DNA from: Luteimonas deserti
GTDB lineage: Bacteria > Pseudomonadota > Gammaproteobacteria > Xanthomonadales > Xanthomonadaceae
DNA: 64,000 nt
Assembly (NCBI RefSeq): GCF_013425765.1
Contig: NZ_JACCJZ010000005.1
Span: 1 to 64,000 of the forward strand
Direction of reading: 5' to 3'
The notes under the pieces are model-generated. The model was not told the DNA's origin and did no database searches. It worked only from the letters and a program-made list of their open reading frames with translations. Of this stretch, positions 1 through 9,650 are shown one piece after another; positions within the stretch are counted from its first letter, which is position 1; the number at the start of each line of letters is the position of its first letter. The translations under genes and the position numbers were made by a program.

Positions 1-288
1 CGGCAGGGCACGGACGCCGGCGAGCCCGCGCCGGCGGATCCGGCCGCCCAGCGCGAGGCGGATGCCGAGCAACGCGCGCGCATGCAGGAGGCCCTCGACG
101 CGGGCGGTGCCGATCGGCCGGAAGCGCAACCGCCGGGTGCCGGGGCCGCGGAGCCGGGACGCGAGGCCGACGAACGCCGGCAGGCCAATGAAGCCTGGCT
201 GCGCCGCCTGCCCGACGATCCGGGCGGCCTGCTGCGGGCCAAGTTCCGGCTCGAACACGAGCGCCGGCGGCGGGAGGCCGGGCGATGA
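1..288 (+). CDS. VWA/TPR Bat-family protein, C-terminal fragment
   Basis: Only the last 95 codons are in the window; the gene enters from the left edge in frame 1 and stops at 286-288. The visible part is a charged, Ala/Pro/Glu/Arg-rich linker followed by a compact tail (NEAWLRRLPDDPGGLLRAKF, then an Arg/Glu-rich end). From family knowledge, this tail closes the von Willebrand A plus TPR membrane proteins (BatB/BatC type) of MoxR-Bat aerotolerance operons. The stop overlaps the batD start (ATGA), which supports one operon and the assignment. The VWA and TPR domains would lie upstream and cannot be seen, so the name rests on the tail and the neighbour. Confidence 0.75.
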   Translation, partial: RQGTDAGEPAPADPAAQREADAEQRARMQEALDAGGADRPEAQPPGAGAAEPGREADERRQANEAWLRRLPDDPGGLLRAKFRLEHERRRREAGR

Positions 289-1949
289 GCGGACCCAGGG
301 CATTCCATGCGATCGCAATCTGGATCATCGGCTGTTGCCTGCTGGCGGTCGGTGTCGCCCAGGCACAGACGCGTGCATGGCTCGACCGCGACCGCATCGC
401 GCTCGGCGAGTCCACGACCCTCAACGTCGAGACCGACGAGGCTTCAGCACCCGACTGGCGCCCGCTCGAACGGGAGTACGCGCTCAGCGGACATACCAGC
501 CGGCGCCACGTGGACATCCAGGGCGGACGGCAGGTCGTGCGCACCCTGTACGGCGTCGCGCTGCGGCCACGCCGCGAGGGGCTGCTGGACGTACCGGCCG
601 TGCCGGTCGGCGCTACTGCGACACCGGCGCTGCAGCTGAGCGTCGGGCCGGCCGCGATCAGCGCGGCCCGGGACGGCGCGGCGGTCTTCATCGAGGCCGA
701 GGTCGATGCGCAGTCGCCGTACGTGCAGCAGGCCGTGGCCTATACGCTGCGGCTGCACTATGCGGTTTCGCTGGTGTCGGGCCAGCTGGAACAGCCACCG
801 CCGCAAGGCGCCTCGCTGCAGCGCGTCGGCGACGACACGCAGTACACCCGTGACATCGGCGGTCAGCGCTACACCGTCGTCGAGCGGCGTTTTCTGCTCG
901 TGCCCGAACGCAGCGGCACGCTGACGATCCCCGGCGCGCGGTTCACCGGGCGCGGGGTGCGTGGCGGCATGTTCGATGGACTGTTCAATCGCGGCCCGCG
1001 CGAATTGTCGGCCAATGGACCGCCCAGCCTGCTGTCGGTGCGCGCCGTGCCGGCGGCTGCCGGCCCGGCGTGGCTGCCGGTGCATGGGGTCGAGGTCCGC
1101 TGGCTCGATGCTCCCACGACGGCCCGCGTCGGCAGTGCCGCTGGCTTCGTGCTCGAGGCGGTCTTCGACGGTGCGGTCGGCACCCAGCTTCCCGACGTGA
1201 CCCTGCGCGCGCCGGACAACGCGCAGGTACTCGCCGAGCCGCCGCAGTACGACGAGACCATCGACGCGGGCCGGCCGCGCGTCCGCCTCACCCGACGTTA
1301 CGCCGTGGTGCCGCAGGCGGCCGGCGCGATGCGGGTCGAAGGGCCGTCCATCGCCTGGTGGGATGTCGGCTCCGGCGCCGCGCGTGTCGCCACGGCGCCC
1401 GCCGTGACGCTGGACGTGGCCGCGAACGCATCCGCGCTGGACGCACTGCCCGCGCCTGTCGATACGGCAGACATCGGCCCGCGTGCCGACATGGGCGGCA
1501 CCTCCGGTGGCGACGGGTACTGGGCCTGGCTCACGGGCGGGTTCGCACTGCTCTGGCTGGCGACCGCCGGACTGGCGGCGTGGCTCTACCGGCGTGGCGC
1601 GCGACCGCGGACCGATGCGCCGGGGCGTGCGATGGGCGTCGGCGACTCGACCCGGACGTCCACCCGCGTGCTGCGCGACCTGCTCCGCGCAGGGGACCCC
1701 GCCGAGATCGAACGCGCGCTTCGCGCGCTGGTCCACCCGCCGGCGCCGGATCTCGACACCCTGCAACGCAGCGTCGCCGATCCCGTGCAGCGCGAGGCCC
1801 TGCAGGCCTGGCAGCACGCACGCTGGGGCGGCGGTGATCTCGGCGAGGCGCGCGCGCGCCTCCATTCGGCGTTCCGGCGCGGCGTCCGGCGTGAAGCGCG
1901 GACACGACCGCGGGCGGAGGATCTGGACCCGCTGTATCCGCACCGTTGA
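285..1949 (+). CDS. batD: BatD family protein
   Basis: A 554-residue envelope protein. It has a signal peptide (residues 1-27, ending AQAQ), a long beta-rich periplasmic region typical of BatD (oxygen-tolerance family), one membrane helix near residues 412-433, and a cytoplasmic tail of about 120 residues rich in Arg and Glu. BatD belongs to MoxR-VWA systems, thought to assist assembly or stress tolerance of envelope complexes; its biochemical role is not settled. ATG at 285 overlaps the stop of the upstream VWA gene by four bases, so the two are probably translationally coupled. A perfect hairpin follows the stop, before the convergent dps gene. Confidence 0.88.
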   Translation: MSGPRAFHAIAIWIIGCCLLAVGVAQAQTRAWLDRDRIALGESTTLNVETDEASAPDWRPLEREYALSGHTSRRHVDIQGGRQVVRTLYGVALRPRREGLLDVPAVPVGATATPALQLSVGPAAISAARDGAAVFIEAEVDAQSPYVQQAVAYTLRLHYAVSLVSGQLEQPPPQGASLQRVGDDTQYTRDIGGQRYTVVERRFLLVPERSGTLTIPGARFTGRGVRGGMFDGLFNRGPRELSANGPPSLLSVRAVPAAAGPAWLPVHGVEVRWLDAPTTARVGSAAGFVLEAVFDGAVGTQLPDVTLRAPDNAQVLAEPPQYDETIDAGRPRVRLTRRYAVVPQAAGAMRVEGPSIAWWDVGSGAARVATAPAVTLDVAANASALDALPAPVDTADIGPRADMGGTSGGDGYWAWLTGGFALLWLATAGLAAWLYRRGARPRTDAPGRAMGVGDSTRTSTRVLRDLLRAGDPAEIERALRALVHPPAPDLDTLQRSVADPVQREALQAWQHARWGGGDLGEARARLHSAFRRGVRREARTRPRAEDLDPLYPHR

Positions 1950-2004
1950 CGTCTCGGGCCGCGAGGACCACGCCGCGCTGCGGCTCGCCGGCGCCCGGAC
2001 ACGA

Positions 2005-2028
2005 CGACGCCCGGCGGACCGGGCGTCG
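2005..2028. terminator. Candidate bidirectional terminator between batD and dps
   Basis: A perfect 10-bp stem (CGACGCCCGG / CCGGGCGTCG) with a CGGA tetraloop lies between the convergent batD and dps stops. There is no T-run on either side, so it may be a U-poor hairpin terminator or a 3'-end stabiliser. Confidence 0.5.
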
Positions 2029-2048
2029 CGAAGCCGTGGATCCGGTGC

Positions 2049-2609
2049 TTACTGCAGCAGCGAGCGCAGCATCCAGGCGTTCTTCTCGTGGGTCTGCAGG
2101 CGCTGGGTCAGCATGTCCTCGGTCGGGTCGTCATCGGCGTCGTCCGCGACTTCCAGCGCCTTGCGCGCGCTGCGGCAGACCGCCTCGTTGCCCACGACGA
2201 GCTGGCGCACCATCTCGCGCCAGTCGGGCGCTTTCTCGAGGCCCGGCTCCTCGCGGATCGACGACAGCGAGATGAACTCGGCGTACGAGCCCGGGGCGTT
2301 GTAGCCGAGCGCGCGGATCCGTTCGGCGATCTCGTCGAGCGCGTTCCACTGCTCGGTGTACTGGCCCTCGAACATCACGTGCAGGGCGTTGAACATCGGC
2401 CCGGTGACGTTCCAGTGGAAGTTGTGGGTCTTCAGATAGAGCGTGTAGGCGTCGGCCAGAAAGACCGAGAGGTGCTGGGCGACCGCCTTGCGATCCTCGT
2501 CGCTGATCCCGATATCGATGGCCGGTGCCGACGAATGCGCGTCCGGCGAGGCGACCGCAGGTGCGACGGGTGTCTCATCGTGCTTTTTGGACTTGCTGGA
2601 CTTGCCCAT
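2049..2609 (-). CDS. dps: Dps family DNA-protection / ferroxidase protein
   Basis: A 186-residue ferritin-like Dps protein. The intersubunit ferroxidase pattern is visible: H65 (in FHWN), H77 (in ALH), E81, D92 and E96. The spacing matches the E. coli site H51/H63/D67/D78/E82, with Glu replacing Asp67. Dps dodecamers oxidise Fe(II) with peroxide, store iron and coat DNA in stationary phase. The first ~30 residues are an extension starting MGKSSKSKKH, a Lys-rich tail of the kind that lets some Dps proteins bind DNA. The chosen ATG (2607-2609) is preceded by a GGAG ribosome site; the open frame continues upstream but that part has no Dps character. Monocistronic, convergent with batD. Confidence 0.93.
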   Translation of the reverse strand: MGKSSKSKKHDETPVAPAVASPDAHSSAPAIDIGISDEDRKAVAQHLSVFLADAYTLYLKTHNFHWNVTGPMFNALHVMFEGQYTEQWNALDEIAERIRALGYNAPGSYAEFISLSSIREEPGLEKAPDWREMVRQLVVGNEAVCRSARKALEVADDADDDPTEDMLTQRLQTHEKNAWMLRSLLQ

Positions 2610-2686
2610 GCGTGGCTCCGGTAGAGGGATGCGCCCACAATAGGAGTGCATCCGTTGTGGATATGTGACTTGGGAACGGTTCCGGC

Positions 2687-5600
2687 GTGACGCAGCATTC
2701 CAGCGACCCAGCGGTGAACGACGCGTCGACCGCATTGCGGCAGGCGCGTCGCGCGATCGATGCGGCCGGCACACGCGACCGGGGGCGCCTGCTCGGACTG
2801 CTCGGGCGCTGGTCGCGGGCACCGTCCGACGGCGCGGCACGGGCGGCATTCGAAGCGCGCCTCGCCGCCTCCCTCGACCAGCGGGCAGCCCGTGCGCAGC
2901 GCCTGCCGCGCGCCGAGGTCGATCCGGCCCTGCCGATCGCCGGCAAGGCGGACGAGATCGTCGAGTTGATCCAGGCCCACCAGGTGGTGGTGGTCGCGGG
3001 CGAGACGGGCTCGGGCAAGACCACACAGCTGCCGAAGCTGTGCCTCGCCGCAGGACGCGGCGCGGCCGGGATGATCGGCTGCACCCAGCCGCGCCGGATC
3101 GCCGCACGCACGGTCGCGCGGCGCGTCGCCGAGGAACTGCAGGTGCCGCTGGGCGGCGCGGTGGGTTACCAGGTCCGCTTCAACGACAACGTCGGTGACG
3201 CCACCGCGATCAAGTTCATGACCGACGGCATCCTGCTGGCGGAGATCGCGTCGGACCGCTGGCTGTCGGCCTACGACACGATCATCGTCGACGAGGCCCA
3301 CGAGCGCAGTCTCAACATCGATTTTCTGCTCGGCTATCTGAAGCAGCTGTTGGGACGTCGCCCTGACCTGAAGCTGATCGTGACCTCCGCGACGATCGAC
3401 ACGGCCCGGTTCGCCGCGCACTTCGGTGGTGCGCCGGTGGTCGACGTGGAAGGCCGCGGTTACCCGGTGGAAGTGCGCTACCGCCCGCTGGAGGGCGAGG
3501 GTGACGCGGCGGGCGAGCGCAGCGTGCTCGACGGCATCGTGGCGGTCTGCGACGAGATCATGCGCGAGCGCGGCACCGGGGACACCCTCGTCTTCCTGCC
3601 CGGCGAGCGCGAGATCCGCGATGTCCACCAGGCACTTGAGCGGCGCAAGTACCGCCACACCGAGGTGTTGCCGCTGTACGCGCGGCTGTCGGCGAACGAC
3701 CAGGACCGGGTGTTCAATCCAGGGCCGCAGCGACGCATCGTGCTCGCGACGAACGTCGCCGAAACATCGCTGACGGTGCCGCGCATCCATTACGTGGTCG
3801 ATCCCGGGCTCGCGCGCGTCAAGCGGTACAGCCCGCGGCAGAAGCTCGACCGCCTGCACATCGAGCCGGTCAGCCAGGCCAGCGCCGACCAGCGCAAGGG
3901 CCGCTGCGGTCGCATCGCCCCGGGCACCTGCTACCGGGTGTTCTCCGAGGCCGACTTCGAATCGCGACCGGCCTACACGGATCCCGAGATCCGGCGCGCG
4001 GCGCTGGCCGGGGTGATCCTGCGCATGCTGTCACTGGGTCTGGGCGACATCGAGGCGTTTCCGTTCGTCGAACCGCCCGATCCGCGCGCGATCGCCGACG
4101 GCTGGCAACAGCTGACCGAGCTGGGTGCGGTCGACGCCCAGCGCGGGCTCACCGCCACCGGCCGCACGATGGCGAAGCTGCCGGTCGACGCCAAGCTCGC
4201 GCGCATGCTCGTCGCCGCACGCGAACACGGCTGCCTCGACGCGATGCTGGCGATCACGTCGTTCCTCGGCATCCAGGACCCGCGCGAACGGCCCGCCGAC
4301 CAGCGCGGCGCGGCCGATGCCGCACACGCCCAGTTCGCGGATCCGAAATCCGAATTCGCCGGCATCGTGACCCTGTGGGAGGCCTATCGGCAGGCGCATG
4401 CCGATCTCACCCAGTCGCAGCTGCGCAAATGGTGCGACCGCAACTTCCTCGGGTTCTTGCGCATGCGCGAATGGCGTGAGCTGCATCGGCAGTTGCGCCT
4501 GCAGTGCGAAGACCTGGGCTGGACGATCGCGGCGTCCTCCGCGCCGCTGGAAGGCGACGCGCGGGCGGCCGCCCGCGCCGAGACGGCGGCCTACGTCGCG
4601 CTGCATCGGGCCCTGATGGCCGGGCTGCCCACCCAGATCGGCCACCGCGCCGATCCCGGCGGCGGCGGGCGGGTCTCCAGCCAGTACGAAGGCCCGCGCG
4701 GCCGGCGGTTCCAGCTGTTCCCGGGCTCGCCGCTGTCGAGGAAGCCGCCGCCGTGGGTGCTGTCGGCGACGCTGCTTGACACCGAGAAAGTGTGGGCCTT
4801 GACCAATGCTGCGATCGAGCCGGACTGGGTGATCCACGAGCTCGATCATCTGCTCGCGCGACGCCACCACGACCCGCGCTGGTCGCGCGGCCAGGGGCGG
4901 GTGATCGGCAGCGAGCAGATCAGCCTGTTCGGCCTGGTGCTGGCACCGAAGAAACCGGTCGATTACGGGCGGCTGTATCCGGAAGAGTCCCGCGCGCTGT
5001 TCCTGCGCGACGGCCTGGTGGCCGGCGAGATCAACACGCGCGCGACGTTCGTCGAACGCAACCTGCGCACGCTCGAGCGTGCCCGCGAGGAGGAGGCCAA
5101 GCAGCGGCGGGCGGGTCTCGTGGTCGACGAGGACTGGATGGCGCAGTGGTACGCACAGCGCCTGCCGGCCGACGTGCTGTCCGCGCAGGCCCTGGATGCG
5201 TGGTGGCGCAAGGCGCCCGAGGCGGCGCGACGCGCGCTGGAATGGAGCCGCGACGACCTGCTGGTCGCCGATGGCGTCGACGCGGAGCTGTTCCCCGCGT
5301 ATCTGCCGCTCGGCGAGGCGAGGCTCGCGGTGAGCTACCGGTTCGAGCCGGGCGCCCCCGATGACGGCATGACCGTCTCGGTGCCCCTGCACCTGCTCAA
5401 TGCGATCGATCCCGTCCGCCTGACCTGGCTTGCGCCGGGCTTCGTCGAGGACAAGGCCGCGGCGCTGATCCGCAGTCTGCCGAAGGCGCTGCGCCGCAAC
5501 TTCGTGCCCGCCCCGGACTTCGCGCGCGCCTTCGCCCAGGCCTGGCGCGAGGGCGATGCCGACAGCGTGTCCGGGACGCTGGCGCGGTTTCTGAAGAAGC

Positions 5601-6673
5601 TCGGAGGCGTGGACATCGCCGCGCTGGATTTCGACGAGGCGGCGCTCGAGCCCCACCTTCGCGCGAATCTGCGGCTGGTGGACACCGGACGCGACCGCCG
5701 CGGCACGGTCGTGCTCGCCGAGTCGCGGGATCTCGACGACCTGCGCGCACGCTTCGGTGAACGGGCCGCGCAGGCCTTCGCCGCGCACGCCGCCGGCAGC
5801 CTGCAACGTCGGGTGCTGCACGCGTTTCCCGACACGCCGATCCCGCTTTCGATCCCCGGAGCCGGCGGCCTGCCGGCGTACCCGGCGCTGCAGGACGACG
5901 GCGACAGCGTCTCGCTCGCGGTGCACGCCGATGCACTCGAGGCCCGGCGCCTGCATCCGCAGGGTGTGCGCCGCCTCCTCGTATTGGCGCTGGCCGACCG
6001 TGTGCGCCAGGCACGCAAGCAGTTGCCGGTGGCCCCGAAGACCGCGCTGCTGTACGCGGCGATCGAGTCGACCGCGCCGCGATCGGGCAAGCCCGGCGAT
6101 CGCCTGCGGGAGGATCTGGTCGACGGTGCGCTCGAGGCGCTGCTGGCCGAGGGCCTCGGTTCGATCCGCGACGCAGCCGCGTTCGGCGCGCACCGCGACG
6201 CGATCGGCAAGGCCCTGTTCGGCGAGGCCATGGCGCGCCTGCGTCAGGCGGAATCCATTCTCGAGCTGGTGGCCGAGATCCGGGGCCGCCTGGAATCGAA
6301 ACTCATGGGCTGGGCGCGCGCCAATCTCGATGACATGCGGGCCCAGCTCGACGCCCTGGTGCCGCCCGGTTTTCTGCATACGGTGCCGGCGGCTGCGCTC
6401 GCCGAGTATCCGCGCTGGTTGCGCGCGCTGTCGCTGCGCGCCGAGCGCGGCCAACGGGATCCGTTGCGCGACCAGCAGCGGATGCTCGATGTCAAACCGT
6501 TCGTCGATGCACTGGCCGAGGCTGCCGCACGCGGACGTGGCGACGCACCCGACTGGCAGGCGCTGCGCTGGGACATCGAGGAGCTGCGGGTATCGCTGTT
6601 CGCGCAGGAGCTGGGCGCCAAGGGGGGCGTGTCGCCGAAGAAGCTCGCCGCCCGGGTGGCGGCGCTTACCTGA
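2687..6673 (+). CDS. hrpA: ATP-dependent RNA helicase HrpA
   Basis: A 1328-residue DEAH-box helicase, close to the usual HrpA length of about 1300. Walker A is GETGSGKT (residues 105-112) and the DEAH box is residues 202-205, followed by SAT and an HrpA-type helicase C half. Then come the HA2, OB-fold and long DUF3418 C-terminal regions. HrpA acts on mRNA or stalled ribosomes; in E. coli it helps process fimbrial mRNA and rescue collided ribosomes. The start is GTG at 2687, the first start ahead of a typical polar N-terminus. Its last 8 bases overlap the 3' end of the convergent gene 6666-7142. Confidence 0.96.
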   Translation: MTQHSSDPAVNDASTALRQARRAIDAAGTRDRGRLLGLLGRWSRAPSDGAARAAFEARLAASLDQRAARAQRLPRAEVDPALPIAGKADEIVELIQAHQVVVVAGETGSGKTTQLPKLCLAAGRGAAGMIGCTQPRRIAARTVARRVAEELQVPLGGAVGYQVRFNDNVGDATAIKFMTDGILLAEIASDRWLSAYDTIIVDEAHERSLNIDFLLGYLKQLLGRRPDLKLIVTSATIDTARFAAHFGGAPVVDVEGRGYPVEVRYRPLEGEGDAAGERSVLDGIVAVCDEIMRERGTGDTLVFLPGEREIRDVHQALERRKYRHTEVLPLYARLSANDQDRVFNPGPQRRIVLATNVAETSLTVPRIHYVVDPGLARVKRYSPRQKLDRLHIEPVSQASADQRKGRCGRIAPGTCYRVFSEADFESRPAYTDPEIRRAALAGVILRMLSLGLGDIEAFPFVEPPDPRAIADGWQQLTELGAVDAQRGLTATGRTMAKLPVDAKLARMLVAAREHGCLDAMLAITSFLGIQDPRERPADQRGAADAAHAQFADPKSEFAGIVTLWEAYRQAHADLTQSQLRKWCDRNFLGFLRMREWRELHRQLRLQCEDLGWTIAASSAPLEGDARAAARAETAAYVALHRALMAGLPTQIGHRADPGGGGRVSSQYEGPRGRRFQLFPGSPLSRKPPPWVLSATLLDTEKVWALTNAAIEPDWVIHELDHLLARRHHDPRWSRGQGRVIGSEQISLFGLVLAPKKPVDYGRLYPEESRALFLRDGLVAGEINTRATFVERNLRTLERAREEEAKQRRAGLVVDEDWMAQWYAQRLPADVLSAQALDAWWRKAPEAARRALEWSRDDLLVADGVDAELFPAYLPLGEARLAVSYRFEPGAPDDGMTVSVPLHLLNAIDPVRLTWLAPGFVEDKAAALIRSLPKALRRNFVPAPDFARAFAQAWREGDADSVSGTLARFLKKLGGVDIAALDFDEAALEPHLRANLRLVDTGRDRRGTVVLAESRDLDDLRARFGERAAQAFAAHAAGSLQRRVLHAFPDTPIPLSIPGAGGLPAYPALQDDGDSVSLAVHADALEARRLHPQGVRRLLVLALADRVRQARKQLPVAPKTALLYAAIESTAPRSGKPGDRLREDLVDGALEALLAEGLGSIRDAAAFGAHRDAIGKALFGEAMARLRQAESILELVAEIRGRLESKLMGWARANLDDMRAQLDALVPPGFLHTVPAAALAEYPRWLRALSLRAERGQRDPLRDQQRMLDVKPFVDALAEAAARGRGDAPDWQALRWDIEELRVSLFAQELGAKGGVSPKKLAARVAALT

Positions 6674-7142
6674 CGCGTTCCACTTTGGCCCGCGTGTTGT
6701 AGGCGCCGACCCGCATCCACCAGCCGCCGAGGCGTGCCGGCCGGATCTCCACCGCCGGCGCCTGCAGGGTCACGCCGGGAAGCTGAGCGGCGTCGATCTG
6801 GCGCCAGACCTGGCCATTGGCCAGAGCGTACTCGCGGCCCTTCGCGAACCCCGAGAACGTGCCCGCCAGGGTGCTGTCGACCGGCGCTTCGGGTGCGCGG
6901 GCAGGGCGTAGGGATCCGCCGCGATCGGCGGGCGCCCCGTCGGTCTCGGCCTGCGCCGATGCGAGCTGCCGCGCGAACCAGGCGTCGAGCCTCGCCAGCT
7001 GCGCAGGGTCCAGGGTGTCAAGCCCGGTGGCGCGGAACTCCTCGGCGCTCATCCGCTGCTGCACGCGCTCCTGGGCGAGGGACGGAACTGCAGCGATGGA
7101 CAACGCGGCGGCGAGAATCAGACCCGGGCGGATGGACGGCAT
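6666..7142 (-). CDS. Small secreted protein of unknown function
   Basis: A 158-residue protein with a clear signal peptide (residues 1-22, cleavage after PSLA). The middle is helical and acidic, with Pro-rich segments. The C-terminal half is compact, with a motif around ALANGQVWRQ and a tail ending in RVGAYNTRAKVERVR, and looks like a small beta-barrel or SH3-like fold of the kind seen in xanthomonad secreted proteins. I do not recognise a named family. The start was taken at the ATG (7140-7142) that gives the signal peptide; the upstream extension of the frame has no such character. Convergent with hrpA, overlapping it by 8 bases. Confidence 0.75.
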   Translation of the reverse strand: MPSIRPGLILAAALSIAAVPSLAQERVQQRMSAEEFRATGLDTLDPAQLARLDAWFARQLASAQAETDGAPADRGGSLRPARAPEAPVDSTLAGTFSGFAKGREYALANGQVWRQIDAAQLPGVTLQAPAVEIRPARLGGWWMRVGAYNTRAKVERVR

Positions 7143-7435
7143 GTGATGACTCCGAAGGGTGCCCGCGAGGGCGATGGAGGGAATGGAGCGGCAAGGGCGC
7201 ATCGCAGGATCCAGCGTACGCGTTCGTCCTTCGCGCGATGGCTGTCGCCCGACCATGAGCCTGTGCATGCCCGACAGGCCGTCGATCACTGCGGCAGCGA
7301 TCCCGGCGATGGGCGCGAACAGCCGAAACGAGCACGCGAGACGGCGACGCGCAGAATGCAGTGGACGATGCGCATGCCCTGTTCCTCGGGTCGGACCGGG
7401 GCTAGTGTAGACCGTCCATTGCCTGCGCCGATTCG
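7143..7435. other. Divergent intergenic region upstream of relA
   Basis: This 293-base stretch separates the start of the minus-strand secreted protein from relA and must hold both promoters. I see no convincing small gene and no consensus -35/-10 pair. The open frames crossing it are shadows. Confidence 0.4.
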
Positions 7436-9601
7436 ATGACCGTGCATCCGGACCCCCTGCGCGACCGCTTGCTGGCGCTGCCCTCGCTGGCCGCGCCCGG
7501 CGCTGCGCTGAGGCGCGCGATCGAGGCGATGCCGGGCGAGATCGACGGCGCGGGTCCGACGGACGAGGCCGTGCTGGTGGATACGCTCGGTGCGCTGGCG
7601 CGACTGGGGAGCGATGCCGACGTGGCCGGCGCGGCGATCGCGGATGCGGTGCCCGCCTGGCGCGAACCGATGCAGGCGCAGTTGCCCGGGCTCGCGCCGT
7701 TGCTCGACGGTCTGCAGGCGGCGCGCAAGGTGTGGTCGCTGCATGCCGAGCACGGCGGCGCCGGCAACCCGGAAGGGCTGCGTCGTCTGCTGCTGGCTCT
7801 TGTGCGCGACCTGCGCGTCGTGCTGGTGCTGCTGGCCCGGCAACTGGCGCAGATGCGTGCCGCTGCCCATGGCGACCCGGACAGCCGGATGGCGCTGGCC
7901 CTGCTCACCCGCGACATCCATGCGCCTCTGGCCAACCGGCTGGGCATCTGGCAGCTCAAGTGGGAGCTCGAGGATCTGGCATTCCGCTATCTGCAGCCGG
8001 AGCTCTACCGGCGCATTGCCGGCCTGCTCGACGACACCCGCGCCGGCCGCGAGCGCTACGTCGAAACCGTACGCACCGCGCTGGACGAGGCCCTCGCGGC
8101 CCAAGGCCTGCGCGCCGAGGTCGCCGGGCGGCCGAAGCACATCTACAGTATCTGGCGGAAGATGCAGAAGAAGCAGGTGCCGATCGGCGAGCTCTACGAT
8201 CTGCGCGCGGTGCGTATCCTGGTCGAGGACGTGCCGGCCTGCTACGCCGCGCTGGGCGTGGTCCACGCCCTGTGGACACCGGTGCCGGGCGAGTTCGACG
8301 ACTACATCGCGCGGCCCAAGCACAACGATTACCGCTCCCTCCATACCGCGGTGCTGGGACCGGAGGGCAAGACCCTCGAGGTGCAGATCCGCACCCGCGA
8401 CATGCACGAGGCCTCGGAACTGGGCGTGGCCGCCCACTGGCGCTACAAGGAGACGGGCGGGTCGCAGCGCGCATCGTCCGCCGGCAGCGCGGCCCTGGAA
8501 CGACGGATCGAATGGATGCGCCGCCTGCTCGAAGCGCATGCCGATCCGGCGCGCAGCGACGGCGACGGCCTGGCCGACGCGCTGGGCACGGAACTGTCCG
8601 AGGACCGCGTCTTCGTGCTGACACCGAAAGGCGAGGTGATCGATCTGCCCCACGGCGCGACCCCGCTGGACTTCGCCTATCACGTGCACACGATGGTGGG
8701 ACACCGGTGCCGCGGCGCCAAGGTCGACGGCCGCATCGTGCCGCTCGACTACGCGCTGCGCAGCGGCGAGCGTGTCGAGATCCTCACCGCGAAGACGCCG
8801 GCGCCGCGGCGCGACTGGCTGGTCGCGGCCAACGGCTTTCTGGCCAGTCCACGGTCGCGCGAGAAGGTGCGCTCGTGGTTCCACAAGCTCGACCGCGAGC
8901 GCAACGTCCAGGCCGGCCGCGAGCTGCTGGAGAAGGACCTGCGTCGGCTCGGCCTGTTGCAGGCCGATCTGGCTCCCGTGCTGGCCCGCTTCAACGCGGC
9001 GACGGCCGACGACCTGCACGTGCTGGTCGCGCTCGGCGACGTCGGGCCCAACCAGGTGGGGCGCGCGCTGCTGGAACTCGAGCGCGAACGCGCGGCGCCG
9101 AGTGAGGCCGCCGAGCCGACGCTCGCACTGCGGCGGCCACGGCGCGCACCGCGCGCCGGCGAGGCGGCTTTCCGGGTGGTCGGCGTCGACAACCTGCTGG
9201 TGCAGACCGCGCGTTGCTGCCGCCCGGTGCCGGGCGAGCCGATCGCCGGTTATCTGACCCGGGGTCGTGGAGTGACCGTCCACCGCCGCGACTGCGCCGC
9301 CTTTCTGCGTCTGTCGGCGGGCCAGCCGCAGCGGGTGCTCCCGGTGGAGTGGGGAGGAGCGGCCGGTGGACACGAGTCGGACATCCTGGTCGAGGCCGTC
9401 GACCGCAAGCACCTGCTGAAGGACCTCAGCAACCTGATCGCGCAGGAAGACGTGCACGTGCTGTCGATCCAGAGCGATCACCGGCCGCTGTCGCGCGTGC
9501 AGTTGCGGTTGCGGCTCCGCGTGGGCGATTACGGCCAGCTCGCCCGCCTGCTCGGCAAGCTCGACAGCCTGCCCGGGGTGGAGCGGGCGCAGCGCACGTG
9601 A
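7436..9601 (+). CDS. relA: GTP pyrophosphokinase RelA ((p)ppGpp synthetase I)
   Basis: A 721-residue RelA/SpoT homolog that makes (p)ppGpp on ribosomes stalled with uncharged tRNA. The order is: a degenerate HD-type N-terminal domain (no HD catalytic pair visible), the synthetase domain (about residues 220-350), TGS (about 390-452), a helical/CC region, and an ACT domain (about 645-715). The synthetase carries EFDD at residues 286-289. The acidic ExDD motif marks monofunctional RelA enzymes, whereas bifunctional SpoT/Rel have RxKD. A SpoT should therefore be encoded elsewhere. ATG 7436 is the natural start. No partner gene overlaps it. Confidence 0.95.
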   Translation: MTVHPDPLRDRLLALPSLAAPGAALRRAIEAMPGEIDGAGPTDEAVLVDTLGALARLGSDADVAGAAIADAVPAWREPMQAQLPGLAPLLDGLQAARKVWSLHAEHGGAGNPEGLRRLLLALVRDLRVVLVLLARQLAQMRAAAHGDPDSRMALALLTRDIHAPLANRLGIWQLKWELEDLAFRYLQPELYRRIAGLLDDTRAGRERYVETVRTALDEALAAQGLRAEVAGRPKHIYSIWRKMQKKQVPIGELYDLRAVRILVEDVPACYAALGVVHALWTPVPGEFDDYIARPKHNDYRSLHTAVLGPEGKTLEVQIRTRDMHEASELGVAAHWRYKETGGSQRASSAGSAALERRIEWMRRLLEAHADPARSDGDGLADALGTELSEDRVFVLTPKGEVIDLPHGATPLDFAYHVHTMVGHRCRGAKVDGRIVPLDYALRSGERVEILTAKTPAPRRDWLVAANGFLASPRSREKVRSWFHKLDRERNVQAGRELLEKDLRRLGLLQADLAPVLARFNAATADDLHVLVALGDVGPNQVGRALLELERERAAPSEAAEPTLALRRPRRAPRAGEAAFRVVGVDNLLVQTARCCRPVPGEPIAGYLTRGRGVTVHRRDCAAFLRLSAGQPQRVLPVEWGGAAGGHESDILVEAVDRKHLLKDLSNLIAQEDVHVLSIQSDHRPLSRVQLRLRLRVGDYGQLARLLGKLDSLPGVERAQRT

Positions 9602-9650
9602 TGCGGGGCGGTGACGCCACCATTCATGCCGCGCTCCCATACTGCCCGGC

